Below the pieces are notes generated by a model. The model saw only the letters and a list, made by a program, of their open reading frames with translations, made no database searches and was not told the DNA's origin. From positions 1 to 42,380 of the forward strand of contig JAZNXE010000042.1 of assembly GCA_045593725.1 (NCBI GenBank): a stretch of 42,380 nt of DNA, given 5' to 3'. Source of the DNA: HGM12713 sp045593725. Its GTDB lineage: Bacteria; Bacillota; Clostridia; Oscillospirales; CAG-272. The first letter of the stretch is position 1, and each line of letters starts with the position of its first letter. Of the stretch, positions 15,150 to 22,804 are shown in pieces. The translations under genes were made by a program, and so were the position numbers.

Positions 15150-16931
15150 TTAATTTTCTTTATTTTTCTTTTTTTGCAGATTGGCTCGTGCCGCTTGAAG
15201 CTGAGCTCTGATATCATCCCCGCTCTGCTCTATACTGCTTTTTTCCTGCTTAAGACCCTTTATACACGCTTCAAACACAGCTCTGTCATTTCTTCCCAGC
15301 TGTCTGCGCTCTATTTCCATTTTCTGAATAAGGTTAAACTCCTCACCCACAAAGTGCTGATTAAGCATAGCGTGTGAATATCCCGCCTCGCTGTTTTCAA
15401 GCTCGCAAAGAACGCTAAATACTCTTCTGCCAAACTCGGTCACGAAATCATCAGCGCATACTCCCGCAGTACCGTCAGCCGCGGCGCGTCGGTACTCGTC
15501 GAACACCAGCATAAGCCCTAAAAGCTGTTCCTCGTTTGCGTTAGCTCTTATATGCCTTGCCGCATCCATATTAGTCCTATTGTCGAGATTTTTTAAGCTA
15601 AGATTGGCATTCTTAAATTCGTTTTGCTTAGATTCCCTCGCAAGCTTTTTGCTTTGCCGCTGTACATCCGCCTTCATCGCCTCGGCGCTTACTCCCAGCT
15701 TCTCCGCCGCCTTGCGCACGTAGATATCCCTCTGAACCTGAGAATAAGCGGCAACTATCAGCGCCGTTGCTTCCTCCGAAGCCTTTATCTTATCCTCGGC
15801 TATCTCGAGATTAAATGAGCTTACTATCTTGTCAAGCTGATAATCAAAGCCTGTTTTACTTTCTCCGATTGCTTTTTTGAAGCTCTCGACTCCGTATTTC
15901 TTGATGTACTCGTCAGGGTCCTTCGCGCCCGGTATTTTGAGCACCCTTACGTCAACCCCTACCTCTCCCAGAAGTCTCATAGCCTTCTTGGCGGCAGTCT
16001 GCCCCGCGTTGTCTGCGTCGTAGCATATAATTACCTTTTTGGTATATTTGGCAAATATACGCGCCTGCTCTGAGGTAATGGCAGTTCCCAAGGTGGCTAC
16101 GGCGTTCTCAAATCCCGCGGCGTGCATAGCTATAACGTCCATATAGCCCTCGCACAGCATCATCTGCTCCTCGCAGTGCTTTTTAGCGTAGTTGAGAGCG
16201 AACAAATGCCTACTCTTTTTAAAGGCGGGAGTGTCTGACGTATTCAGATATTTCGGCTTAGAATCATCCATAACACGTCCGCCAAACGCCACCACGTTAC
16301 CCGAGGTATCTATTATGGGAAATATAACTCGGTTTCTGAAATAGTCGTAAAGCCTTCCGCTCTTCTGACTCCTACCGCAAAGAAAGCCCGTAACAAGCTC
16401 CTCGTCGGTATATCCCAGCTTCTTCATATGATTGGTAAGCAGCCAGGCGTTATTTGGCGAATAGCCAAGACCGAAATGCTTTATGGTAGCCATACTCAGC
16501 TTTCTTTCGTCACGAAGATACGCCATAGCCTCTTTCCCGTAGCTCTCGTCAAACAGACAGCTCCTGAAGAATTTAGCGGCCTCCATATTCATTTCATATA
16601 TGCGTTTTCTCGGTATAGTCTTTGCCGCAGGGCTGTCGCTGTCGTCGGGAATGGTTATTCCCGCTCTTGCCGCCAGAAATTCAAGGGCTTCCTTATAATC
16701 AAGATTTTCGGTCCTCATAATAAAGGTAATAACGTCTCCGCCTGCTCCGCAGCCAAAGCAATAAAAGCTTTTGGTGGCAGGAAACACAGTAAAGGAGGGC
16801 GTTTTTTCATTATGAAAGGGACACAGTCCATTTAGGTTTGACCCTGCGCGCTTAAGGGTGACGTAAGAGCCTATTACCTGCTCTATATCGTTTCTGAAAA
16901 CTATCTCGTCTATTATCTCTCTTGATATCAT
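15150..16931 (-). CDS. dnaG: DNA primase
   Basis: Synthesises RNA primers for replication. The 593-residue protein has a CHC2 zinc-binding domain (C37, H40, C58, C61 in CPFH and CFGC), a primase core beginning YLRDERKLS, a TOPRIM domain with the acidic motifs CEGYMDVIAMH and ICYDADNAGQ, and a C-terminal helical domain for the replicative helicase. Its ATG overlaps the dgt stop as ATGA, so the two are translationally coupled. Synteny dnaG-rpoD is the classical macromolecular synthesis operon; the usual upstream rpsU is elsewhere here (22514-22690). Confidence 0.97.
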   Translation of the reverse strand: MISREIIDEIVFRNDIEQVIGSYVTLKRAGSNLNGLCPFHNEKTPSFTVFPATKSFYCFGCGAGGDVITFIMRTENLDYKEALEFLAARAGITIPDDSDSPAAKTIPRKRIYEMNMEAAKFFRSCLFDESYGKEAMAYLRDERKLSMATIKHFGLGYSPNNAWLLTNHMKKLGYTDEELVTGFLCGRSQKSGRLYDYFRNRVIFPIIDTSGNVVAFGGRVMDDSKPKYLNTSDTPAFKKSRHLFALNYAKKHCEEQMMLCEGYMDVIAMHAAGFENAVATLGTAITSEQARIFAKYTKKVIICYDADNAGQTAAKKAMRLLGEVGVDVRVLKIPGAKDPDEYIKKYGVESFKKAIGESKTGFDYQLDKIVSSFNLEIAEDKIKASEEATALIVAAYSQVQRDIYVRKAAEKLGVSAEAMKADVQRQSKKLARESKQNEFKNANLSLKNLDNRTNMDAARHIRANANEEQLLGLMLVFDEYRRAAADGTAGVCADDFVTEFGRRVFSVLCELENSEAGYSHAMLNQHFVGEEFNLIQKMEIERRQLGRNDRAVFEACIKGLKQEKSSIEQSGDDIRAQLQAARANLQKKKNKEN

Positions 16932-17944
16932 TGCGGGCCCCTCCAGACTTTAGGGATACAGATGTCCGAAAAGGTTTCAATAGCGTATCTGTCGGTCATT
17001 CCCGAAATAAAATCACAGGCGCAGCGCGCTACACCGTCAACGTCGCGCCGCTTTTGATACAGCTCGGGCAATTTGTCGGGATTTTTAACGTAATACTCAA
17101 AGAGATACATTAGCATATCCTTTGCCTTACTCTCCTCGGATTTAGCCTTGGGATTGCGGTACACATTTTCAAACAGGAATTCCCTGAGCGCGTTTGCCGC
17201 CTGCTGTATATCCTCCTCCATAGCTATGGTAGGCTTATTCTCGCTCTCCTTTATGATAGACATTACCATAGTATTTATGCGTTCTGAATGTGTTTCCCCA
17301 AGCTTATAGCGAAGCTCGGCGGGAATATCTTTAACGGAAAGTATGCCGCCTCGGCAGGCATCGTCTATATCATGATTTATGTATGCTATCCTATCGGCGT
17401 ATTTTACTATAATCCCCTCAAGGGTGGACGCCATATTTGACCCCGTATGATTTGCTATACCGTCGCGGACCTCCCATGTAAGATTGAGGCCCTCGCCGTC
17501 GTTTTCAAGCACCTCAACTACCCTTACACTCTGCTTATAATGAGTAAACTCGGGGTCAAAGCATTTCTGCATAGCATTCTCCCCCGCATGTCCAAAGGGA
17601 GTATGTCCAATGTCGTGCCCCAACGCCGCCGCCTCTGTAAGGTCCTCGTTGAGTCGTAACGCTCTTGCTATAATACGCGCTATCTGGGTCACCTCAAGTG
17701 TGTGTGTCATTCTGGTACGGTAATGGTCGCCCGTTGGGGATAGAAAGACCTGAGTTTTATACATAAGCCTTCTGAAGGATTGAGAATGAGTTATCTTATC
17801 CCTATCACGCTGAAACTCAGTACGCACGTCGCTGGCGGTATATGGCTTATCGCGCCCTTTGGTGTCAGCGGTAAAAAAAGCGTGCTTTGAAAATGTACGC
17901 CTTTCATTTTCAAGACAGCGGTCAACCACGTTTTTGCGTTCCAC
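16928..17944 (-). CDS. dgt: dGTPase-like HD-domain triphosphohydrolase
   Basis: Predicted to hydrolyse dGTP (or related dNTPs) to the deoxynucleoside plus triphosphate. The 338-residue protein has the HD metal site: H81 in RMTHTLEV, H110-D111 in ALGHDIGHTPFGHAGE, and a distal aspartate in KYADRIAYINHD. The start is GTG at 17944 (MERKNVVDRC), with AGGAGGG 6 nt upstream. It is short compared with Escherichia coli Dgt and matches the smaller deoxyguanosinetriphosphate triphosphohydrolase-like type common before dnaG in Clostridia. Substrate is inferred. Confidence 0.92.
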   Translation of the reverse strand: MERKNVVDRCLENERRTFSKHAFFTADTKGRDKPYTASDVRTEFQRDRDKITHSQSFRRLMYKTQVFLSPTGDHYRTRMTHTLEVTQIARIIARALRLNEDLTEAAALGHDIGHTPFGHAGENAMQKCFDPEFTHYKQSVRVVEVLENDGEGLNLTWEVRDGIANHTGSNMASTLEGIIVKYADRIAYINHDIDDACRGGILSVKDIPAELRYKLGETHSERINTMVMSIIKESENKPTIAMEEDIQQAANALREFLFENVYRNPKAKSEESKAKDMLMYLFEYYVKNPDKLPELYQKRRDVDGVARCACDFISGMTDRYAIETFSDICIPKVWRGPQ

Positions 17945-18076
17945 AGCATTCCCTCCTATAAAAACTTATCAAATATAATGTACGCAAAAATTCGCAAATA
18001 TACTTCTTAATTGAGAATTTTTTTCAAATTATTTTGTTTTTGACTCTTTTTTTCTTTTTGGTTACATAAAATGACA

Positions 18077-18108
18077 AGGGATACCGCCGAAAGCACGGCA
18101 ATATCCCT
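18077..18108. terminator. Hairpin after aspartokinase
   Basis: Outer stem AGGGATA/TATCCCT with an inner CCG/CGG pairing. The plus-strand side continues GTTTTT; on the minus strand, where aspartokinase ends 12 nt earlier, the following sequence is TTGTCATTTT. It is a moderate terminator candidate. Confidence 0.55.
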
Positions 18109-18119
18109 GTTTTTCATAT

Positions 18120-19436
18120 TTATTTTACAAATTCGCCGTAAATAGCCTTAAGAGCGTTATTGAAGTCTTGCTCCTCAACTCCCACTATTATGGAAAGCTC
18201 ACTGGAGCCTTGGTCTATCATTCTTATATTGATACCCGCGTTGGAGATAGCGTTAAATACTCTTGCCGCCGCTCCCCTATACTTTATCATACCCACACCT
18301 ACGATGGCTATGAGCGCCAGTCCGTCCTCGATGGAAACGCTGTCGGCGTGTACCGCTCTGTTAAGAGTAGCAAGTATTTTATCTCTCTTTCCCTCAAGCG
18401 CTGAGCTTGCCACTACCACGCTCATATTATCTATACCCGAGGGCAGATGCTCAAAGGATATCTCATTTTCCTCAAACACCTCAAGAACCTTTCTTCCATA
18501 TCCGATTTCCGAGTTCATCATATCCTTTTCAATAGTGATTACAGAAAAGCCCTTCTTGCCCGCGATACCCGTGATTATCTTCTCGGAATCTATCTCGGTA
18601 TGCTCAGCAACTATCATAGTTCCCGCGTCCTGAGGACGGTTGGTATTGCGGATATTTATGGGGATCTTAGCGTAACGCACGGGGAATATAGCATCCTCGT
18701 GAAGAACGGTAGCGCCCATATAAGAAAGCTCACGAAGCTCTCTGTAAGAAATGCTGGTTATGGGACATGGGTCATCGATTATTCTTGGGTCGGTCATAAG
18801 GAAGCCTGAAACGTCGGTCCAGTTCTCATAAAGGTCGGCATCCACCGCGCGGGCAACTATTGAGCCTGTAATATCCGAGCCGCCGCGAGAGAAGGTTTTT
18901 ATAGTGCCGTTGGGCATTACACCGTAAAAACCGGGGATAACTGCGTGCTTGTGCTGCATAAGCTCCTGGCGCATCATTTCATTGGTCTTTTCCTCGTCAA
19001 GAGCTCCGTTATCCTTGAAGCATATAACGTTCTCGGCGTCAACAAAATCAAATTTAAGATACTTAGCAAGAATAAGAGAATTGAGGTATTCTCCTCGGCT
19101 TGCGGCGAAATCGCGTCCCGAGCGATGCTGCATAGCGCTCTTTACGTATTCAAGCTCTCCACTTATATCGAAATCAATTCCAAGTCCCTCGATAATTGAA
19201 TTGTAACGCTCAACTATCTTGGAGTAAAGCTCGTCAATGTTCTCTTGATTGCGTATCCTCTCATAGCACTCATAGAACATATCGGTTACCTTCACGTCCT
19301 CCTTAAAGCGCTTTCCGGGCGCGGAAGCCACCACGTAGCGACGGCTTGGGTCAGCCTTTACAATACTTGCGACCTGCTTGAAATGCTCGGCATCAGCCAA
19401 AGAGCTTCCGCCGAATTTAACTACTTTAATATTCAT
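18120..19436 (-). CDS. lysC: Aspartate kinase with two ACT domains
   Basis: Phosphorylates aspartate, the entry to lysine, threonine and methionine synthesis. The 438-residue single-function enzyme starts with the KFGGSSLAD motif (K7), has FSRGGSDITGSIVARA and YENWTDVSGFLMTDPR in the kinase domain, and ends with two ACT regulatory domains (ITIEKDMMNSEIGYGRK..., and IAIVGVGMIKYRGAAARVF...). Feedback by an amino acid is expected, but which one cannot be read off. It has its own perfect promoter (19475-19503) and a weak ribosome binding site (AAAGGCAG, 12-13 nt upstream). No riboswitch precedes it, unlike dapA. Confidence 0.95.
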   Translation of the reverse strand: MNIKVVKFGGSSLADAEHFKQVASIVKADPSRRYVVASAPGKRFKEDVKVTDMFYECYERIRNQENIDELYSKIVERYNSIIEGLGIDFDISGELEYVKSAMQHRSGRDFAASRGEYLNSLILAKYLKFDFVDAENVICFKDNGALDEEKTNEMMRQELMQHKHAVIPGFYGVMPNGTIKTFSRGGSDITGSIVARAVDADLYENWTDVSGFLMTDPRIIDDPCPITSISYRELRELSYMGATVLHEDAIFPVRYAKIPINIRNTNRPQDAGTMIVAEHTEIDSEKIITGIAGKKGFSVITIEKDMMNSEIGYGRKVLEVFEENEISFEHLPSGIDNMSVVVASSALEGKRDKILATLNRAVHADSVSIEDGLALIAIVGVGMIKYRGAAARVFNAISNAGINIRMIDQGSSELSIIVGVEEQDFNNALKAIYGEFVK

Positions 19437-19474
19437 AATTAAAAATCTGCCTTTACAAAATAATTTACTATATT

Positions 19475-19503
19475 ATTATATTAAAAAAAACTCCCGTTGT
19501 CAA
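19475..19503 (-). promoter_or_regulatory. Perfect consensus promoter of aspartokinase
   Basis: On the minus strand: TTGACA (19503-19498), 17-nt spacer, TATAAT (19480-19475). The -35 box sits in the hairpin of the upstream gene's terminator and the spacer contains the terminator's 3' arm end and T-run. Predicted start near 19468. Confidence 0.85.
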
Positions 19504-19525
19504 CTGTTTTTTGTCGCAACGGGAG
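19483..19525 (-). terminator. Terminator of the zinc-ribbon protein gene
   Basis: Perfect 9-bp stem CTCCCGTTG/CAACGGGAG (19525-19517 and 19499-19491 on the minus strand) with a 17-nt loop, followed by eight T residues. It lies 54 nt past the stop of the gene at 19580. Confidence 0.85.
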
Positions 19526-19579
19526 CTTTTTATATAATTTTTCGCTTTATTTTATCAAAAGCAACAGAAATCTGCCGAA

Positions 19580-20782
19580 TTATTCAACAGTTTCCTCAAC
19601 TGCAGGAGCTTCCTCCTCAACTGCAGGAGCTTCCTCAACTGCGGGAGCTTCCTCAACAGCGGGTGCTTCCTCAACAGCGGGTGCTTCCTCAACAGCGGGT
19701 GCTTCCTCAACAGCGGGTGCTTCCTCAACAGCAGATGCTTCCTCTGCGTCGCGGTTCTTCCTTACAGACGCGAATACAGCTTCCTTAGCAGCCACCTCAA
19801 GAGCCTCGAGGCGAGCGCACTCTGCCTTAACGGTTTCTGTGTTAGCTACCTCTGCATTATGTACGTTAGCCATCCATACGGCAGAGAGAATAAGATAACC
19901 GCCGGATATCAAACTCATAAGACCGGAAGTAATGTTGGAAAGCATAGCTCCTTCGAACAATTCGTCAAGAAGCCCATTTACCATTTCGCCCAGCTCGCCC
20001 ATAGCATCGAGATAAGAACCTACAAGGGAATCAACGATAGCCCTACCCGCAAATGCCATTACTATGGGGAATATAGCGCTAATTACGGTAAATCCACCAA
20101 CTACGTAAGAACCAACAACGGGAGCTTTAGCTGCCGTATATTTGCCTGTTTCCGCGGTTTCGCCGAGAGCTTTAAAGTACTTTCTTCTCTTCTTGTAGAT
20201 ACCCTTGAAGATAGAAACAACGGTAATTATAATCGCGAATACAACGAGAACGACTATTGCCGCAACGATTCCGTTGCTCATAAGCGATTCGGAAGCTTCC
20301 TCAGCACCGAGTCCTTTGGCCGCGCCGGAAAGCAAACTTCCGCCAAGAAGCATCAAAATAAACATAAGAGTGCCAATTATACTGATCAGTACGATACTGA
20401 TAGTATAAATAACACTGGTATATGCATCATAGATAGATGCCTGACGGAGTGCCTTGTTGAGACCTGCGGGTTCCTTCGCGGTATATGCCTTCCACAAGCC
20501 GATGACTGCGATAAGCATAAATATGAAAGGAAGAAGTCCGCTGATAATTCCGCCGATACCGCCGGAAATCATATTGATGACATTGCTTGCGAATACTACC
20601 GAAAACAGAATAGCAACTACCAAAAAGATAGGTGTCTTCAACTGCTTTACGATAAGGTTTTTGGTGTTAGCAAAGGCTTCGCTTACCTTTGCTCTCTGCT
20701 CGTTAACCGCAAACTGATCTCCGCACTCAGGGCAAAAGATCGCGTCATCGGCAAGAGCCGCATTGCACTTAGTACAATTCAT
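19580..20782 (-). CDS. Zinc-ribbon multi-pass membrane protein with a repeat tail
   Basis: A 400-residue protein of unknown function. Residues 3-20 form a zinc ribbon (CTKC...CPEC: C3, C6, C17, C20). About five to seven hydrophobic segments follow between residues 50 and 320. The C-terminus from about residue 345 is a run of AVEEAP hexapeptides, coded by an 18-bp tandem array (19596-19742), giving a strongly acidic, proline-rich cytoplasmic or exposed tail. Zinc-ribbon membrane proteins of this kind are common and mostly uncharacterised in Clostridia. Promoter at 20842-20870; AAAGGAG lies about 11 nt before the ATG. Confidence 0.75.
   Translation of the reverse strand: MNCTKCNAALADDAIFCPECGDQFAVNEQRAKVSEAFANTKNLIVKQLKTPIFLVVAILFSVVFASNVINMISGGIGGIISGLLPFIFMLIAVIGLWKAYTAKEPAGLNKALRQASIYDAYTSVIYTISIVLISIIGTLMFILMLLGGSLLSGAAKGLGAEEASESLMSNGIVAAIVVLVVFAIIITVVSIFKGIYKKRRKYFKALGETAETGKYTAAKAPVVGSYVVGGFTVISAIFPIVMAFAGRAIVDSLVGSYLDAMGELGEMVNGLLDELFEGAMLSNITSGLMSLISGGYLILSAVWMANVHNAEVANTETVKAECARLEALEVAAKEAVFASVRKNRDAEEASAVEEAPAVEEAPAVEEAPAVEEAPAVEEAPAVEEAPAVEEEAPAVEETVE
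19596..19742. repeat. 18-bp tandem array coding an AVEEAP tail
   Basis: Eight units of a TCAACWGCRGGWGCTTCC pattern; four central units (19653-19724) are identical (TCAACAGCGGGTGCTTCC), the outer ones differ by a few bases and one carries an extra TCC. Every unit is a whole number of codons, so copy-number change would keep the frame. It lies at the 3' end of the zinc-ribbon gene. Confidence 0.9.
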
Positions 20783-20841
20783 AAGACAAAATCTCCTTTT
20801 TTATTTATATCATACCAATACAGTATAATTATAGTAATTTA

Positions 20842-20870
20842 AGTATATAACAATGACCTTTTTTTGTCAA
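20842..20870 (-). promoter_or_regulatory. Promoter of the zinc-ribbon protein gene
   Basis: On the minus strand: TTGACA (20870-20865), 17-nt spacer, TATACT (20847-20842). Confidence 0.75.
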
Positions 20871-20950
20871 GAGTTTTTTACAAAAAGTTTACTTTTCACC
20901 CCTATATCCCAAAAAATCAACACAAAAGACAGCGCCTGTTGCGCTGAGTC

Positions 20951-21289
20951 CTATGCCATTTTTTCGCTAAGCTGCGCTCCCCCGACGATATGGAAATGAA
21001 GATGCTTTACAGACTGACAGGCGTCCTCTCCGCAATTGGTAATAACGCGGTATCCCTTGACCAGTCCCGCCTCCTTAGCTATATAGGGGATTTTCTCAAA
21101 TATATGAGCAACGTAGCCGCTGTTCCCCTCGTCAATTTCGTCACAAGATGCTATGTGACACTTAGGAATAACAAGAATATGAACAGGAGCCTGAGGCGCA
21201 ATATCATAGAAAGCAAGACACATATCGTCCTCATAAACCTTTTTTGAGGGAATAACCCCTTCTATTATTTTACAGAATAAGCAATCCAT
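20951..21289 (-). CDS. HIT-family nucleotide-binding hydrolase
   Basis: A 112-residue histidine-triad protein of the Hint/HinT branch; such enzymes remove AMP from purine phosphoramidates and related substrates. The triad HLHFHIVGG is intact (H96, H98, H100). CLFCKIIEG at the start and C44/H45 in PKCHIAS resemble the zinc site seen in some members. A weak AGCGC/GCGCT hairpin (20931-20945) follows the stop. The promoter at 21334-21362 overlaps that of the divergent methyltransferase. Exact substrate unknown. Confidence 0.93.
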   Translation of the reverse strand: MDCLFCKIIEGVIPSKKVYEDDMCLAFYDIAPQAPVHILVIPKCHIASCDEIDEGNSGYVAHIFEKIPYIAKEAGLVKGYRVITNCGEDACQSVKHLHFHIVGGAQLSEKMA

Positions 21290-21290
21290 A

Positions 21291-21319
21291 TTGATTTTTC
21301 CTTTCTTTTGTGCTAAAAT
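21291..21319 (+). promoter_or_regulatory. Promoter of the FkbM-type methyltransferase
   Basis: TTGATT (21291-21296), 17-nt spacer, TAAAAT (21314-21319), predicted start near 21326. It lies in the 82-nt divergent gap with the HIT gene. Confidence 0.6.
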
Positions 21320-21333
21320 TATCCTATGCTGTA

Positions 21334-21362
21334 ATTATATCACAGTAAAAAACTACCGTCAA
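21334..21362 (-). promoter_or_regulatory. Promoter of the HIT gene
   Basis: On the minus strand: TTGACG (21362-21357), 17-nt spacer ending in TGTGA, TATAAT (21339-21334). The TGTG before the -10 box is the TRTG (-16) extension. The -35 box touches the ribosome binding site of the divergent gene. Confidence 0.75.
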
Positions 21363-21371
21363 GGAGGCTAT

Positions 21372-22457
21372 ATGAATTTTTCTGAAAGAATCCCCTCAAC
21401 AGATTTGTGGAATTATCTCGCTTCCGCCGAAAAGACGGTAGTTATGTACGGCATGGGGAACGGCGCCGACAAGATTCTTGACGTATGCCAAGGCTACGGC
21501 ATAGAGATAGCAGATTTCTTTGCCAGCGACGGATTTGTACGGGGTCACAGCTTTCACGGCAAGACCGTCCTTTCCTACTCGTCGGTAAAGGAAAAATACG
21601 GCGCGGAAAACATTATAGTCCTTCTTTCCTTCGGCTCTTCTCTTCCCCACGTTCTGGAGCTTTTTAAGGCTGTGGATGCCGAATGTGAAATGTATGCTCC
21701 CGACGTACCCGTATGCGGAAAGGAAATTTTCACTCTTGATTTTTTCAACGCTCACAAAAAAGAAATTGTGGCGGCGCGGGATATGCTTGAGGATGAAGAA
21801 TCGCGAAGAATATACGACAACGTTATACTATATAAGCTCACGGGAAAAATATCATATCTTTTTGACGCGGAGAGCGATAAGGGAGAAACCTTTGACCTGC
21901 TTGGAGCGAGAGAATTCAAAATATGCGCAGACCTGGGAGCATACAATGGTGATACCCTGCGTGAGCTTTTGAAAATATCTCCCCACTTGAAAAAAACATA
22001 CGCTATGGAGCCAGACCGACGTAATTTCAAAAAGCTTGACGCCTTCTGCTCCGCGTATGAGGGGCAGACTCAGCTAATTCCAATCAACGCGGCGGCGTGG
22101 TCGGAGGACACGGTTCTCGCCTTTGTCGACGGGGGAAACCGAAATTCGGGAGTTTTCGCCCCTCAAAGAACTGCTAAAACAGTAGAAATAACCGCTCTTG
22201 CCCCTGACAGTGTAATAACGGACGAAAGAATAGATTATATAAAATATGACGTTGAAGGGGCTGAGAGTGAGGCTCTGCTTGGCTCCGCTAAGGCTATCGC
22301 ACGCTGCCGCCCCGCTTTGCTCGTATCGGCTTATCATAAAAGCGAGGACATCTTCGCTCTTCCCTTGCTGATAAAATCCATCCGCCCCGATTACAGGCTC
22401 TACTACCGCCGATACCCCTACGTTCCCGCTTGGGACCTCAATTTGATATGTATATAA
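21372..22457 (+). CDS. FkbM-family SAM-dependent methyltransferase
   Basis: A 361-residue protein with two parts. The N-terminal part (VVMYGMGNGADKILD, about residues 25-39) is a Rossmann-like nucleotide-binding fold; the C-terminal part is an FkbM-type methyltransferase with motif I CADLGAYNGDTLRELL, the acidic loop AMEPDRRNFKKL and the late motif YIKYDVEGAESEALLGS. Such enzymes methylate sugars or small-molecule hydroxyls; the substrate here is unknown. A frame extends upstream to 21291, but AAGGAGG sits 4 nt before the ATG at 21372. It is a single gene with its own promoter and terminator. Confidence 0.85.
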   Translation: MNFSERIPSTDLWNYLASAEKTVVMYGMGNGADKILDVCQGYGIEIADFFASDGFVRGHSFHGKTVLSYSSVKEKYGAENIIVLLSFGSSLPHVLELFKAVDAECEMYAPDVPVCGKEIFTLDFFNAHKKEIVAARDMLEDEESRRIYDNVILYKLTGKISYLFDAESDKGETFDLLGAREFKICADLGAYNGDTLRELLKISPHLKKTYAMEPDRRNFKKLDAFCSAYEGQTQLIPINAAAWSEDTVLAFVDGGNRNSGVFAPQRTAKTVEITALAPDSVITDERIDYIKYDVEGAESEALLGSAKAIARCRPALLVSAYHKSEDIFALPLLIKSIRPDYRLYYRRYPYVPAWDLNLICI

Positions 22458-22495
22458 AAAGCAAGGAGGAACAGTAACTGTTCCTCCTTGCTTTT
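22457..22495. terminator. Bidirectional terminator between methyltransferase and rpsU
   Basis: Perfect 18-bp stem with a TAA loop, flanked by A4 on the left and T4 on the right. It starts in the methyltransferase stop codon and serves the convergent rpsU gene too. Confidence 0.9.
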
Positions 22496-22513
22496 CAATT
22501 AACGCCTGCAAGA

Positions 22514-22690
22514 TTACTTATACTTTCTCTTGCGAGCAGCTTCTGACTTTTTCTTGCGCTTTACGCTGGGCTTCTCATAGTGTTCTCTCTTGCGAAGCTC
22601 GGTAAGGACGCCGGAACGAGCCATTGCACGCTTAAAGCGACGAAGTGCGCTATCCAAGGATTCGCCTTCTTTTACTCTAATTTCTGCCAT
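22514..22690 (-). CDS. rpsU: 30S ribosomal protein S21
   Basis: A 58-residue basic protein, MAEIRVKEGESLDSALRRFK at the start and a KRKKKSEAARKRKYK tail, matching S21 in length and pattern. An open frame continues 12 codons upstream, but GGAGGGAGGG directly precedes the ATG at 22690. It has a perfect promoter (22742-22770). In many bacteria rpsU heads the dnaG-rpoD operon; here it is separate. Confidence 0.97.
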   Translation of the reverse strand: MAEIRVKEGESLDSALRRFKRAMARSGVLTELRKREHYEKPSVKRKKKSEAARKRKYK

Positions 22691-22741
22691 TTCTGTTTCC
22701 CTCCCTCCGCATATTGCCAGAGACAATCAAAATCGAATAAT

Positions 22742-22770
22742 ATTATATCCCATTTCAACCAATTTGTCAA
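22742..22770 (-). promoter_or_regulatory. Perfect consensus promoter of rpsU
   Basis: On the minus strand: TTGACA (22770-22765), 17-nt spacer, TATAAT (22747-22742), predicted start near 22735 and a leader of about 45 nt. Confidence 0.85.
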
Positions 22771-22804
22771 TAGTTTTTTTAAAGTTTAATTTTTTTTGCA
22801 ATTT

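Noticed and set aside
19596..19742. CRISPR-like array
   Set aside because: Direct repeats of 18 bp with no spacers, in frame within a coding gene, and no cas genes.
19378..19898. Two plus-strand frames across the 18-bp array
   Set aside because: They arise only from the repeat being open in all frames; the zinc-ribbon protein on the minus strand has a promoter, ribosome binding site and domain structure.
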